A stretch of 6,055 nt of DNA from assembly GCA_945787435.1 (NCBI GenBank), contig CALZHX010000262.1, positions 1-6,055 of the forward strand, given 5' to 3'. The DNA comes from an uncultured Woeseiaceae bacterium (GTDB lineage Bacteria > Pseudomonadota > Gammaproteobacteria > Steroidobacterales > Woeseiaceae). Every line of letters starts with the position of its first letter. Position 1 is the first letter of the stretch. A program made the translations under genes and the position numbers. The notes beneath the pieces were generated by a model. That model ran no database searches and was not told where the DNA came from. It saw nothing but the letters and a program-made list of their open reading frames with translations. Shown here piece after piece: positions 1 to 5,361 of the stretch.

Positions 1-542
1 CGAATGTCGTAGTCCTCATCCTCGTCCTCAGGCATGCCGCTGGAGATCTTTGCGGATGCTGCGTCGATGTCGACCGCGATGACGCCCGTCATCTTGATCT
101 CCTTCTCGAGTGACTCACGCAATTCGTCCCAACGCCCGGGCATTGTGTGTTCGCTGATGATGCGCATGGCGTGGAGTTTGCCGTCACGATCACCAACGAG
201 GTGCGGCGTTCCGAATACTGTTGCTGAGCGGTAGTTCATCGATGAGTTGAACGCCGAGCGCGCGAATACAATGCCGTCAACGAGGGTTACATTGAGGCAC
301 ACTCGTTCTGTCTGCTCGAGCAGCCTGACAATGCGAGCCTTGCGAGCACCATGCAGGTAAATCGTCTCGCCTTCACGGCCGTAGATCATTGGCACGACAA
401 CGGCCTGGCCGTCTTGTACAAACCCGGCACTGATAACAAGCGCCGAATCGAGAATAGCGTGCACCGTATCCTTGTCATAGGCTGCCTTTTCTCGCAGCTG
501 ACGGACCTTGTTTTCCTTGTTGATTTCGTAGTTCTTTGACAT
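1..542 (-). CDS. Pyridoxamine 5'-phosphate oxidase-like flavin-nucleotide-binding protein, partial (3' end missing)
   Basis: The minus-strand frame from ATG at 542 is open to the window edge, giving 180 complete codons and no stop, so the C-terminus is missing. The start MSKNYEINKENK is followed by a REKAAYD stretch (residues 17-23), a beta-strand run VVVPMIYGREGETIYLHGA (48-66, His64) and SEHTMPGRWDELRES near 130-145. This is the pattern of the split-barrel, FMN/FAD-binding PNPOx-like family (NimA / COG3467 type), which is distinct from true PdxH. An acidic run, PEDEDEDYD, occurs near residues 171-179. Family members are soluble flavoproteins of mostly unknown substrate, and no specific reaction can be assigned. 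The ATG lies 8 bases after the transporter stop. The only Shine-Dalgarno-like bases (GAG, 7 bases upstream) overlap that stop, which suggests co-transcription and translational coupling. Confidence in the family is good; function is unknown. Confidence 0.82.
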   Translation of the reverse strand, partial: MSKNYEINKENKVRQLREKAAYDKDTVHAILDSALVISAGFVQDGQAVVVPMIYGREGETIYLHGARKARIVRLLEQTERVCLNVTLVDGIVFARSAFNSSMNYRSATVFGTPHLVGDRDGKLHAMRIISEHTMPGRWDELRESLEKEIKMTGVIAVDIDAASAKISSGMPEDEDEDYDI

Positions 543-550
543 GCAGATAC

Positions 551-2020
551 TCAGCTGAGGAAGCGCGGGGCCAGCGCCATGGCAGCGAATGTGACTATCG
601 CGATACCGACAATGTTGATGGCCAACCCGGCGCGCATCATCTTGGGAATGGTCAGTAAGCCCGAACCGAATACGATGGCGTTTGGCGGCGTCGCAACAGG
701 CAGCATGAAGGCGCAACTGGCGGCGAGCGTTACCGGTACGGCGAGGACGATCGGGTCCAGGCCCAGCTCGATCGCGACGGCGCCGGCTATTGGAAGAAAT
801 GTCGCGATTGTTGCAGTGTTGCTGGTCAGCTCGGTCAGGAAAATAATCATCGCTGCGGTCGCCGCGACGAGGGCGAGTACCGGCAAAGTGCCAATAGCCT
901 GCAGCATCGTGCCGAGCCAGGCAGCCAGTCCTGTGTTAATAAATGCGGCCGCCAGCGACAGGCCGCCGCCGAACAACAGAATGACCCCCCACGGCAGTTG
1001 CTCGGCGTATTGCCAGCGCAAGAGCACCGGGTCGTTCTTGTCACCGCTCGGTATAACGAACATCGCAATCGCGCCGACGATCGCAATACCGGTATCGTCG
1101 AGGCCTTCCAGACCGGGTAGCTGTATCCAAAACGGTCGCCCGACCCAGGCGACAATCATGAACGCGGCAACGATCGCTATGCGGATTTCAGGGACGCTGA
1201 TATTGCCAAGCTCATCTCTGAGTCTTTTCAATTCGGCTCTTCCCTCGCCGGAAGTCTTGAAGTTGACGTCGAACACCCAACGCGTCAGGACGAACCAGCA
1301 GAGCGGCAGCATCAGGATGGCCAGCGGCACGCCGACCATCATCCAGTCGGCAAAGTTGATCTCGGTTCCATAACTGCTGAGCATGAACGCAGCCAGCATT
1401 GCCGTCGGCAGCGTGCCGACGAGTGTAGTCAATCCACCGATTGTTGCACCGTAGGCGACAGCGAGCAGCAGTGCGTACTGAAAATCTTCACGTGCTTTTG
1501 AGTCCAGGTCCCGAATCGAAGCGTGGATCACGGTAATTACGGACACGGCGACCGGCGTCAGCATCATGGCGGTCGATGTGTTCATAACCCACATGCTGAT
1601 CAGGGCACTGGTGAGAAGGAACCCGCCAACCAGGAAACGTCCACTACCGCCGGCATGCTGCAGGATATTGAGTGCGATGCGTCGGTGCAGATTCCAGCGT
1701 TGCATGGCAAAGGCCACGATAAAGCCACCCAGAAACAGGTAAATGACCTTGTTCGCATATGGCGCCGCCGCGTCAGCCATGTTGACCGCACCGAGAATCG
1801 GGAAACAGGCAAGCGGAAGTAATGCAGTGGCGGCAATCGGGATCGCCTCGGTTGCCCACCAGACGGCCATAAGTACAGCGACGGCTGCAGTTTTCCAGCC
1901 GGCATCGCTTAGCCCGTCGGGCGCATCGCTGAACAGCATCAGGATAGCCAGCACCGGGCCGACTATCAGTCCGATTCTCTGGTGGGTCGAGCGCCCTTCG
2001 AGCAGTTTTTCTGTTTCCAA
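551..2020 (-). CDS. SLC13/DASS-family sodium-coupled anion transporter (dicarboxylate or related anion permease)
   Basis: This 489-residue integral membrane protein has about 11-12 hydrophobic segments, a normal length for divalent anion:Na+ symporters (VcINDY/SdcS type) of the inner membrane. The C-terminal repeat carries the family hallmarks: LTELTSNTATIATFLPI with the SNT motif at residues 400-402, and VATPPNAIVFGSG at 443-455. The matching N-terminal repeat is degenerate. Its SNT equivalent reads MNT (146-148, in SMWVMNTSTAMML) and the TPPN-like loop reads GTLPTAM (202-208). In VcINDY these loops form the Na+ and carboxylate sites, so substrate or ion use may differ from a standard C4-dicarboxylate carrier. 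The start is TTG at 2020, supported by an AGGA site 7 bases upstream; no in-frame ATG or GTG lies between it and the upstream stop. It is probably the first gene of a unit with the PNPOx-like gene. The substrate is undetermined. Confidence 0.9.
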   Translation of the reverse strand: METEKLLEGRSTHQRIGLIVGPVLAILMLFSDAPDGLSDAGWKTAAVAVLMAVWWATEAIPIAATALLPLACFPILGAVNMADAAAPYANKVIYLFLGGFIVAFAMQRWNLHRRIALNILQHAGGSGRFLVGGFLLTSALISMWVMNTSTAMMLTPVAVSVITVIHASIRDLDSKAREDFQYALLLAVAYGATIGGLTTLVGTLPTAMLAAFMLSSYGTEINFADWMMVGVPLAILMLPLCWFVLTRWVFDVNFKTSGEGRAELKRLRDELGNISVPEIRIAIVAAFMIVAWVGRPFWIQLPGLEGLDDTGIAIVGAIAMFVIPSGDKNDPVLLRWQYAEQLPWGVILLFGGGLSLAAAFINTGLAAWLGTMLQAIGTLPVLALVAATAAMIIFLTELTSNTATIATFLPIAGAVAIELGLDPIVLAVPVTLAASCAFMLPVATPPNAIVFGSGLLTIPKMMRAGLAINIVGIAIVTFAAMALAPRFLS

Positions 2021-2025
2021 GCGGG

Positions 2026-2033
2026 TTTCCTTT
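2026..2033 (-). promoter_or_regulatory. Ribosome-binding site of the DASS transporter (supports TTG start)
   Basis: The minus strand reads AAAGGAAA, with AGGA ending 7 bases before the TTG at 2020-2018. Spacing and sequence fit a Shine-Dalgarno site. There is no competing ATG nearby in frame, so this site decides the start. Confidence 0.65.
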
Positions 2034-2051
2034 CGTTTTTCCGACTTTGGT

Positions 2052-2092
2052 CTACATCTTGTGCATAACTGGCTCTCCTATACAAGATGTAG
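2052..2092. repeat. Perfect 11-bp inverted repeat with 19-base spacer, upstream of the transporter
   Basis: CTACATCTTGT (2052-2062) is matched exactly by ACAAGATGTAG (2082-2092). In the minus-strand transcript it would form an 11-bp stem whose 19-base loop (2081-2063) exposes AGGAG (2079-2075). Eight bases after AGGAG comes ATG (2066-2064), opening a five-codon frame, ATG CAC AAG ATG TAG (MHKM, stop at 2052). The mini-frame ends 31 bases before the transporter TTG. The repeat could be a regulator's operator or a leader-RNA hairpin. The symmetry is certain; the function is inferred. Confidence 0.7.
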
Positions 2093-2098
2093 TAGCAT

Positions 2099-2127
2099 TC
2101 CGTGCGTACCAACTCGGTACGCACGGA
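2099..2127. repeat. Perfect 12-bp inverted repeat with 5-base loop
   Basis: TCCGTGCGTACC (2099-2110), loop AACTC (2111-2115), GGTACGCACGGA (2116-2127). All 12 pairs are Watson-Crick, and the T2098/G2128 pair beyond them is a wobble. It begins only six bases after the 2052-2092 repeat. There is no T tract after it on either strand, so it is not an intrinsic terminator. A palindromic protein-binding site or a stable leader hairpin is more likely. It is a long way (about 80 bases) from the transporter start and about 200 bases from the lipoprotein start. Confidence 0.7.
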
Positions 2128-2307
2128 GATGGGATGTAAAAGGCAGTGCGGGCGGGACGCCATGCCGGATGCATGATCCGACGGCAGGCATCACGTGCTT
2201 CCTCTCAACGCGTGGCTTTTGTGAAGGTTGCCTGCGCAACCGTCGCAGCTGTCAGAGAAGCGACTTGTCTGCATGTTTTCGAATGACGCTGAAAAATATC
2301 GCGACAC

Positions 2308-2312
2308 GGAGG
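2308..2312 (+). promoter_or_regulatory. Ribosome-binding site of the cupin lipoprotein
   Basis: GGAGG lies 11 bases before ATG at 2324, a strong core with slightly long spacing. It selects 2324 over the frame's earlier ATG at 2228 and the later ATG at 2363, neither of which has such a site. Four bases around it (CGGA, 2307-2310) can pair with TCCG (2314-2317), so access might be modulated. Confidence 0.6.
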
Positions 2313-2323
2313 TTCCGACTTTC

Positions 2324-3163
2324 ATGCGTAACGTAACCGGCCAATTACATCTTCTGCTTGCTATGCCGCCCAGATTCTGGGCGGCTTTTTTCGCTCTGAT
2401 TATAGCGGGCTGTGCGTCGGGTCCGCCCAAAATGCCGTACCCGGCCTTCCTGCAATCTGACGAACTCGAAAACGCTTACCTGGCGAGCGTGCCTGGAACA
2501 ACAGCAAAGCAATTTTCGGGCGATCCGCAGACACGGCGCACGACCAACCGCATCGAACTGCCTGCAGGGTGGGAAGGCACAACGGGCGGCGCGCCCGGCA
2601 TGCTGCTCGAAATAGTTGTCCTCAAAGGTGACGTCATGGTTGGCGACGTCAAGCTGGGTTCGGGCGGGTACGCGTATATTCCTCCCGGCACGTTCGCGTA
2701 CAACATCACGACGAGCAATGGCGCACAAATACTCTACTACCGCGACATCGTGGATCCGCTCGCCGTGATCCAGACGCCGGTCATCCTCGACGCCCGCCTC
2801 GTCGACTGGAAGCCGACCGATCAGGAAGGCGTCACCATCAAGGAACTGCGATCCGATCCCGGCAACGGTGCCCGTACCTGGCTAATGCGCGTCAGTCCCG
2901 AAGCCGTCATGCGGTGGGAGTCCTCGTCCGTGATTCGGGAAGGCTACCTTGCCAGCGGTAACTATCAGCACAGCGAGTGTGTTGTGGGTGAGGTTCGGAC
3001 CTGGACCTACACGCCAGGCGGCTACTTCCTGCGGCCGGCCGATGCAGTCAATGGCGGACCCGAGGCGAAAGCGATAACGGAGTCTGTCTGGGTCCTGCGT
3101 GAGCGCAGCGATGGTGCAGAACGCGTTGCCGGGGAGTGCAGCGTTACTTCACCAGCTTCGTAA
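2324..3163 (+). CDS. Lipoprotein with two cupin-like domains (DUF4437/ChrR-cupin-like)
   Basis: This is a 279-residue protein from ATG 2324. The N-terminus MRNVTGQLHLLLAMPPRFW is followed by a hydrophobic stretch and the lipobox IAGC, with Cys30 as the likely lipidated residue. Ala at +2 rather than Asp favours the outer membrane. Cupin-like half 1 covers about residues 70-142, with LEIVVLKGD (95-103) and YAYIPPG (116-122). Half 2 covers about 176-259, with ARTWLMRV (183-190) and GGYFLRPAD (232-240). This layout resembles the bicupin proteins called DUF4437 or ChrR-like. The metal-binding histidine set of classical cupins (HxH...E...H) is not present in either half, so metal-dependent catalysis is doubtful and ligand binding or a structural role is possible. 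It diverges from an anion transporter and converges on a GbsR-type regulator, overlapping it by 20 bases. Its signal-peptide codons contain a terminator-like hairpin. The family call is from memory of motifs; the function is unknown. Confidence 0.75.
   Translation: MRNVTGQLHLLLAMPPRFWAAFFALIIAGCASGPPKMPYPAFLQSDELENAYLASVPGTTAKQFSGDPQTRRTTNRIELPAGWEGTTGGAPGMLLEIVVLKGDVMVGDVKLGSGGYAYIPPGTFAYNITTSNGAQILYYRDIVDPLAVIQTPVILDARLVDWKPTDQEGVTIKELRSDPGNGARTWLMRVSPEAVMRWESSSVIREGYLASGNYQHSECVVGEVRTWTYTPGGYFLRPADAVNGGPEAKAITESVWVLRERSDGAERVAGECSVTSPAS
2365..2391 (+). terminator. Intrinsic-terminator-like hairpin inside the lipoprotein signal-peptide codons
   Basis: GCCGCCCAG (2365-2373), loop ATT, CTGGGCGGC (2377-2385), then six T (2386-2391). 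The stem is nine perfect pairs, GC-rich, followed directly by the T tract: the canonical Rho-independent form on the plus strand. It overlaps codons 14-23 of the lipoprotein, about 40 bases after its ATG. It may end a short leader RNA or act as an attenuator that translating ribosomes override. It could also be a coincidence of coding for PPRFWAAFF. The shape is certain; activity is not shown. Confidence 0.55.
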
Positions 3164-3665
3164 TTTTCTTCCCGAGCTTCATCAGTTTCGTCAATGTCGA
3201 CGTCGGGATGTCGTTAATCTGTTCGTACCAGTCACTTGTTGTCTCGACAAATTCGAGCATATTGCGAATGCGCTGCTTCGTGACCGGGTGAGTGTCAGAT
3301 TCACCATTCACTTCTTCCGCCGCCGTACGTAGCATCGAAAGAGTCGGGTTGAGCTCGCGTTGCTTGCGCTGGTCAATAATAACGCGGAACAACTCCCAGA
3401 CATCGTGCAAGGACTCAAAGTAATCGCGGCGGTCGCCAAGTACGTGCGTCATGCGCACCATGCCATAGCTTTGCAGTTCGCGAATGCTGGTGCTGACATT
3501 GGATCGCGCGACCGACAGCGCGTCGACGATCTGGTCGGCACGCAAAGGCTCAGGAGACAGGTACAGCAGGGCCTGGATCTGGGCAACGGTTCGATTAGTA
3601 CCCCAACGCGTGCCCATCTCGCCCCAGTGGAGCACATATTTTTCGACTGCCGGTGAAAGCTTCAT
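3144..3665 (-). CDS. GbsR/MarR-family winged-helix transcriptional regulator
   Basis: This is a 173-residue cytoplasmic DNA-binding protein. HWGEMGTRWGTNRTVAQIQALLYLS (residues 13-37) is the signature opening of the GbsR-like branch of MarR regulators. A winged helix-turn-helix follows to about residue 90, with the recognition helix near SVARSNVSTSIRELQSYG (51-68) and the wing near VRMTHVLGDRRDYFE (70-84). The C-terminal helical part (90-173) ends in a lysine-rich tail. I chose ATG 3665 over the in-frame ATG at 3734: homologous sequence begins here, an AAGGG site lies 8 bases upstream, and the longer form would overlap cmoB. It lies 52 bases after cmoB. A palindrome covering its candidate promoter (3681-3718) suggests autoregulation. 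Known GbsR-like proteins respond to choline or osmolyte-related signals, but the ligand here is unknown. The 3' end overlaps the convergent lipoprotein by 20 bases with no terminator between them. Confidence 0.88.
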   Translation of the reverse strand: MKLSPAVEKYVLHWGEMGTRWGTNRTVAQIQALLYLSPEPLRADQIVDALSVARSNVSTSIRELQSYGMVRMTHVLGDRRDYFESLHDVWELFRVIIDQRKQRELNPTLSMLRTAAEEVNGESDTHPVTKQRIRNMLEFVETTSDWYEQINDIPTSTLTKLMKLGKKITKLVK

Positions 3666-3680
3666 TGAGATGGCCCTTAC

Positions 3681-3718
3681 GTTTCCTTTATTTCTGTCAT
3701 AACAGAATTTATGGAAAC
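3681..3718. promoter_or_regulatory. Interrupted palindrome, candidate operator of the GbsR-type regulator
   Basis: Outer arms GTTTCC (3681-3686) and GGAAAC (3713-3718) and inner arms TTCTGT (3692-3697) and ACAGAA (3702-3707) all share one symmetry axis, between 3699 and 3700. The four arms are separated by TTTAT, CATA and TTTAT. The element occupies most of the gap between cmoB and the regulator, touches the cmoB stop codon, and overlaps the candidate -10. Location and nested dyad symmetry fit a dimer-bound operator, most simply of the adjacent MarR-type protein. An mRNA hairpin is an alternative. Confidence 0.6.
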
Positions 3719-3734
3719 TACGGCGCGTTCGCAA
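3706..3734 (-). promoter_or_regulatory. Candidate sigma-70-type promoter for the GbsR-type regulator
   Basis: On the minus strand TTGCGA (3734-3729) is followed after 17 bases by TAAATT (3711-3706). Each hexamer matches consensus at 4 of 6 positions. The -35 lies in the end of cmoB and the -10 sits inside the palindrome. It would give the regulator its own transcript in addition to read-through from cmoAB. Confidence 0.4.
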
Positions 3735-4635
3735 CTACGATAACTCGTCGCGGGGCCGGCCAGCCCTCAATTGTCCGTTCCGGGTCATCCGGTTTCAGGG
3801 CCTCACGCAGCGATTCGAAGCTCATCCACTCGGTGCTGCGCTGCTCAAAGGTGGTCGTCCGTGACTTGTCGACAACGTTGATATCGACGAAGCCGGTCCG
3901 CGCTAGCCAGGTTGCCAGCTCCGCAACAGTTGGTAGCAGCCAGACATTTCTCATGCGGGCGTAGCGCTCCGGCGGCGTGCAGGCGTAAGACTCCTCGCCC
4001 GGCACATAGATCGTTTCCAGGACCAGCTGGCCTCCCTGCCGCAACATGCTTTTGAGTTGCTGCAAATGATCGATGGGCGCTCGCTGGTGATACAGGACGC
4101 CCATCGAAAATGCCGTATCGAACTTGCGCACATTCTGCGGCAACTCATCGAGCCGCAGGGGTAACGCGAAAACGTCGTTGGGCCGCAGGAAATGTGCGAC
4201 CGCGAGAAATTGCATGACGTAAAGAATCGTCGGGTCGACACCGATAACGGCACGTGCCCCGGCGTTACTCATCTGCACAGCGTAGTAGCCGTTACCGCAG
4301 CCGACATCGAGAACGGCACGGCCATCCAGCGGTTCGATCGCATCTTTCAGTCGGTCCCATTTGAGGTTGCTGCGCCATTCGCTGTCGATCGTAATACCGT
4401 CCAGTTCGAACGGGCCCTTTCTCCAGGGTGATAGAGAAGCAAGTAGATCTCTTCTGCTCCCCTCAGTCCCTGGTTCAGCGCGTAGCTGTTCCAGCGCTGC
4501 TCGCCAACGCGCAAAATCACCGTGTCCATCGTCGGACAGTCGGCCGCGAACCAGGGGTTCGAGTGTGTCCTGCCAGTTGGTGAGTCCGAGGTCTGCGAGG
4601 CAGCGCCACAGGGAGGGGTAATCGAACAGGTTCAT
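3718..4635 (-). CDS. cmoB: tRNA U34 carboxymethyltransferase CmoB
   Basis: This 305-residue cytoplasmic enzyme transfers the carboxymethyl group of carboxy-S-adenosylmethionine to 5-hydroxyuridine-34 of tRNAs, yielding cmo5U, which widens wobble decoding. It is readily aligned with E. coli CmoB (323 residues): LSPWRKGPFELDGI (68-81), DSEWRSNLKWDR (84-95), the Rossmann motif VLDVGCGNGY (108-117), GVDP (132-135), SMGVLYHQR (177-185), ERYARMRNVW (223-232) and a terminal WPAPRRVIVVA. Residues equivalent to the E. coli ligand contacts K91, W105, K110, Y200 and R315 are all present (K73, W87, K92, Y182, R297), so it should be active. The shorter length comes mainly from the N-terminal region before the WRKGPF motif. 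Its ATG overlaps the cmoA stop as ATGA and it has no Shine-Dalgarno site of its own, which implies translational coupling to cmoA. Confidence 0.96.
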   Translation of the reverse strand: MNLFDYPSLWRCLADLGLTNWQDTLEPLVRGRLSDDGHGDFARWRAALEQLRAEPGTEGSRRDLLASLSPWRKGPFELDGITIDSEWRSNLKWDRLKDAIEPLDGRAVLDVGCGNGYYAVQMSNAGARAVIGVDPTILYVMQFLAVAHFLRPNDVFALPLRLDELPQNVRKFDTAFSMGVLYHQRAPIDHLQQLKSMLRQGGQLVLETIYVPGEESYACTPPERYARMRNVWLLPTVAELATWLARTGFVDINVVDKSRTTTFEQRSTEWMSFESLREALKPDDPERTIEGWPAPRRVIVVANAP

Positions 4636-5348
4636 CGAATAGCGACGATCGAGACGAAATTGAAGTAGCGCAACCAGACTGCGCTGTGCAAAAAGCCGGC
4701 ATTCGCCAGGCGCTTACGGTGTTGTGCGACGGTTTCCGGGATTAGTACGTTTTCGAGTGCGGCGCGCTTGCGGCTGATCTCAAGTTCACTGTAGTCATTG
4801 CGGCGCTTGTGCTCATGGTGCAGGTCCACGAGCAGGTCTTCCATATGCGCATTTTCATCGACAACTTTCTCTGAAAGCAGAAACAGCCCACCTTCGATCA
4901 TGCCATCGGCTATACGTCGCAGCATGTCATCGCGCGTGTCGGGATCGAGAAACTGCAGCGTGTAGTTCATTACGACCATCGATGCGTTCTCGATGGCGAC
5001 GTCCCGAATATCGGCCAGTCGGACCTCGATTTCATCGTGGCCGGCCAACACGGTCCTGCACTTCTTAATCATGGCCTCGGAACTGTCGACGGCAATGATG
5101 CGACAGCCCTCGGCCCGAATACCCTGATGCATAGCGAGCGTTGCGGCACCCAGCGAGCATCCGAGGTCATAACAATTTGTATCCGGCCTGACATAGCGCG
5201 CAGCCAGTGAGCCTATCGCCTCGATTGACGCGGCGTAGCCGGGAATCGACCGTTTGAGCATGTCCGGAAAGACCTTCGTGACCGAGTCGTCGAAGCGGAA
5301 CGGCTCGTTGCCGAGCTTTTCGTCGATATAGATTTTGTCTTCGTTCAT
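4632..5348 (-). CDS. cmoA: Carboxy-S-adenosyl-L-methionine synthase CmoA
   Basis: This 238-residue cytoplasmic enzyme converts SAM and prephenate to carboxy-SAM (with phenylpyruvate), the donor used by CmoB. It matches E. coli CmoA (247 residues) over its length: FRFDDSVTKVFPDMLKRSIPGY (17-38), the SAM-binding motif YDLGCSLGAAT (60-70), AVDSSEAMI (86-94), DIRDVAIENASMVVMNYTLQFL (113-134), LSEKVV (158-163) and YSELEISRKRAALENV (186-201). Arg195 aligns with E. coli Arg199, which contacts the carboxylate of the donor across the dimer. It is the first gene of cmoAB. The ATG at 5348 has no clear Shine-Dalgarno site and lies 13 bases from the divergent peptidase start, so the mRNA leader may be very short. 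A weak -10-like TAACAT (5366-5361, minus) without a good -35 is the best promoter hint. Confidence 0.96.
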   Translation of the reverse strand: MNEDKIYIDEKLGNEPFRFDDSVTKVFPDMLKRSIPGYAASIEAIGSLAARYVRPDTNCYDLGCSLGAATLAMHQGIRAEGCRIIAVDSSEAMIKKCRTVLAGHDEIEVRLADIRDVAIENASMVVMNYTLQFLDPDTRDDMLRRIADGMIEGGLFLLSEKVVDENAHMEDLLVDLHHEHKRRNDYSELEISRKRAALENVLIPETVAQHRKRLANAGFLHSAVWLRYFNFVSIVAIR

Positions 5349-5361
5349 AATCGTGCCGCTA

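Larger units (their letters stand above)
2021..2323. other. Divergent intergenic region rich in inverted repeats (no protein gene)
   Basis: These 303 bases separate the minus-strand transporter from the plus-strand lipoprotein, and I see no credible protein gene in them. Besides the two long inverted repeats listed separately, there are smaller hairpins. CGGAT/ATCCG (2166-2180) has a 5-base loop. GGTTGC/GCAACC (2226-2241) has a 4-base loop. GTCGC/GCGAC (2242-2264) has a 13-base loop. CGGA/TCCG (2307-2317) includes part of the lipoprotein ribosome-binding site. Promoters for both flanking genes must lie here, but I found no convincing -35/-10 pair on either strand. The best single -10-like hexamer is TATACA at 2079-2084 (plus), without a good -35. 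The density of structure suggests control by RNA folding and/or DNA-binding proteins. Confidence 0.55.

Noticed and set aside
579..1373. Open frame of 264 codons on the plus strand, opposite the transporter
   Set aside because: It is fully antisense to a well-supported membrane protein. Its composition (Ala, Ile, Thr, Ser, Pro runs) is what results from reading hydrophobic codons on the opposite strand, and no family motif or ribosome-binding site is seen.
2099..2127. The 12-bp inverted repeat as a Rho-independent terminator
   Set aside because: No T tract follows on either strand, and it lies upstream of both divergent genes rather than after one.
2228..2264. CRISPR-like or tandem repeats among the clustered hairpins
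   Set aside because: The arms differ from hairpin to hairpin, with no repeated unit or regular spacer.
2228..2323. Longer start for the lipoprotein at ATG 2228
   Set aside because: The 32 extra residues would put a hydrophilic stretch ahead of the signal peptide. The strong GGAGG lies before 2324, and the added codons overlap hairpins at 2226-2264.
3666..3734. Longer start for the GbsR-type regulator at ATG 3734
   Set aside because: The 23 extra residues do not look like the family. They would overlap cmoB and run through the palindrome and candidate promoter, while ATG 3665 has an AAGGG site at good spacing.
5335..5361. TTG 5335 as start of the M15 peptidase
   Set aside because: It would overlap the first codons of cmoA on the other strand, has no ribosome-binding site, and adds nine residues without family support.
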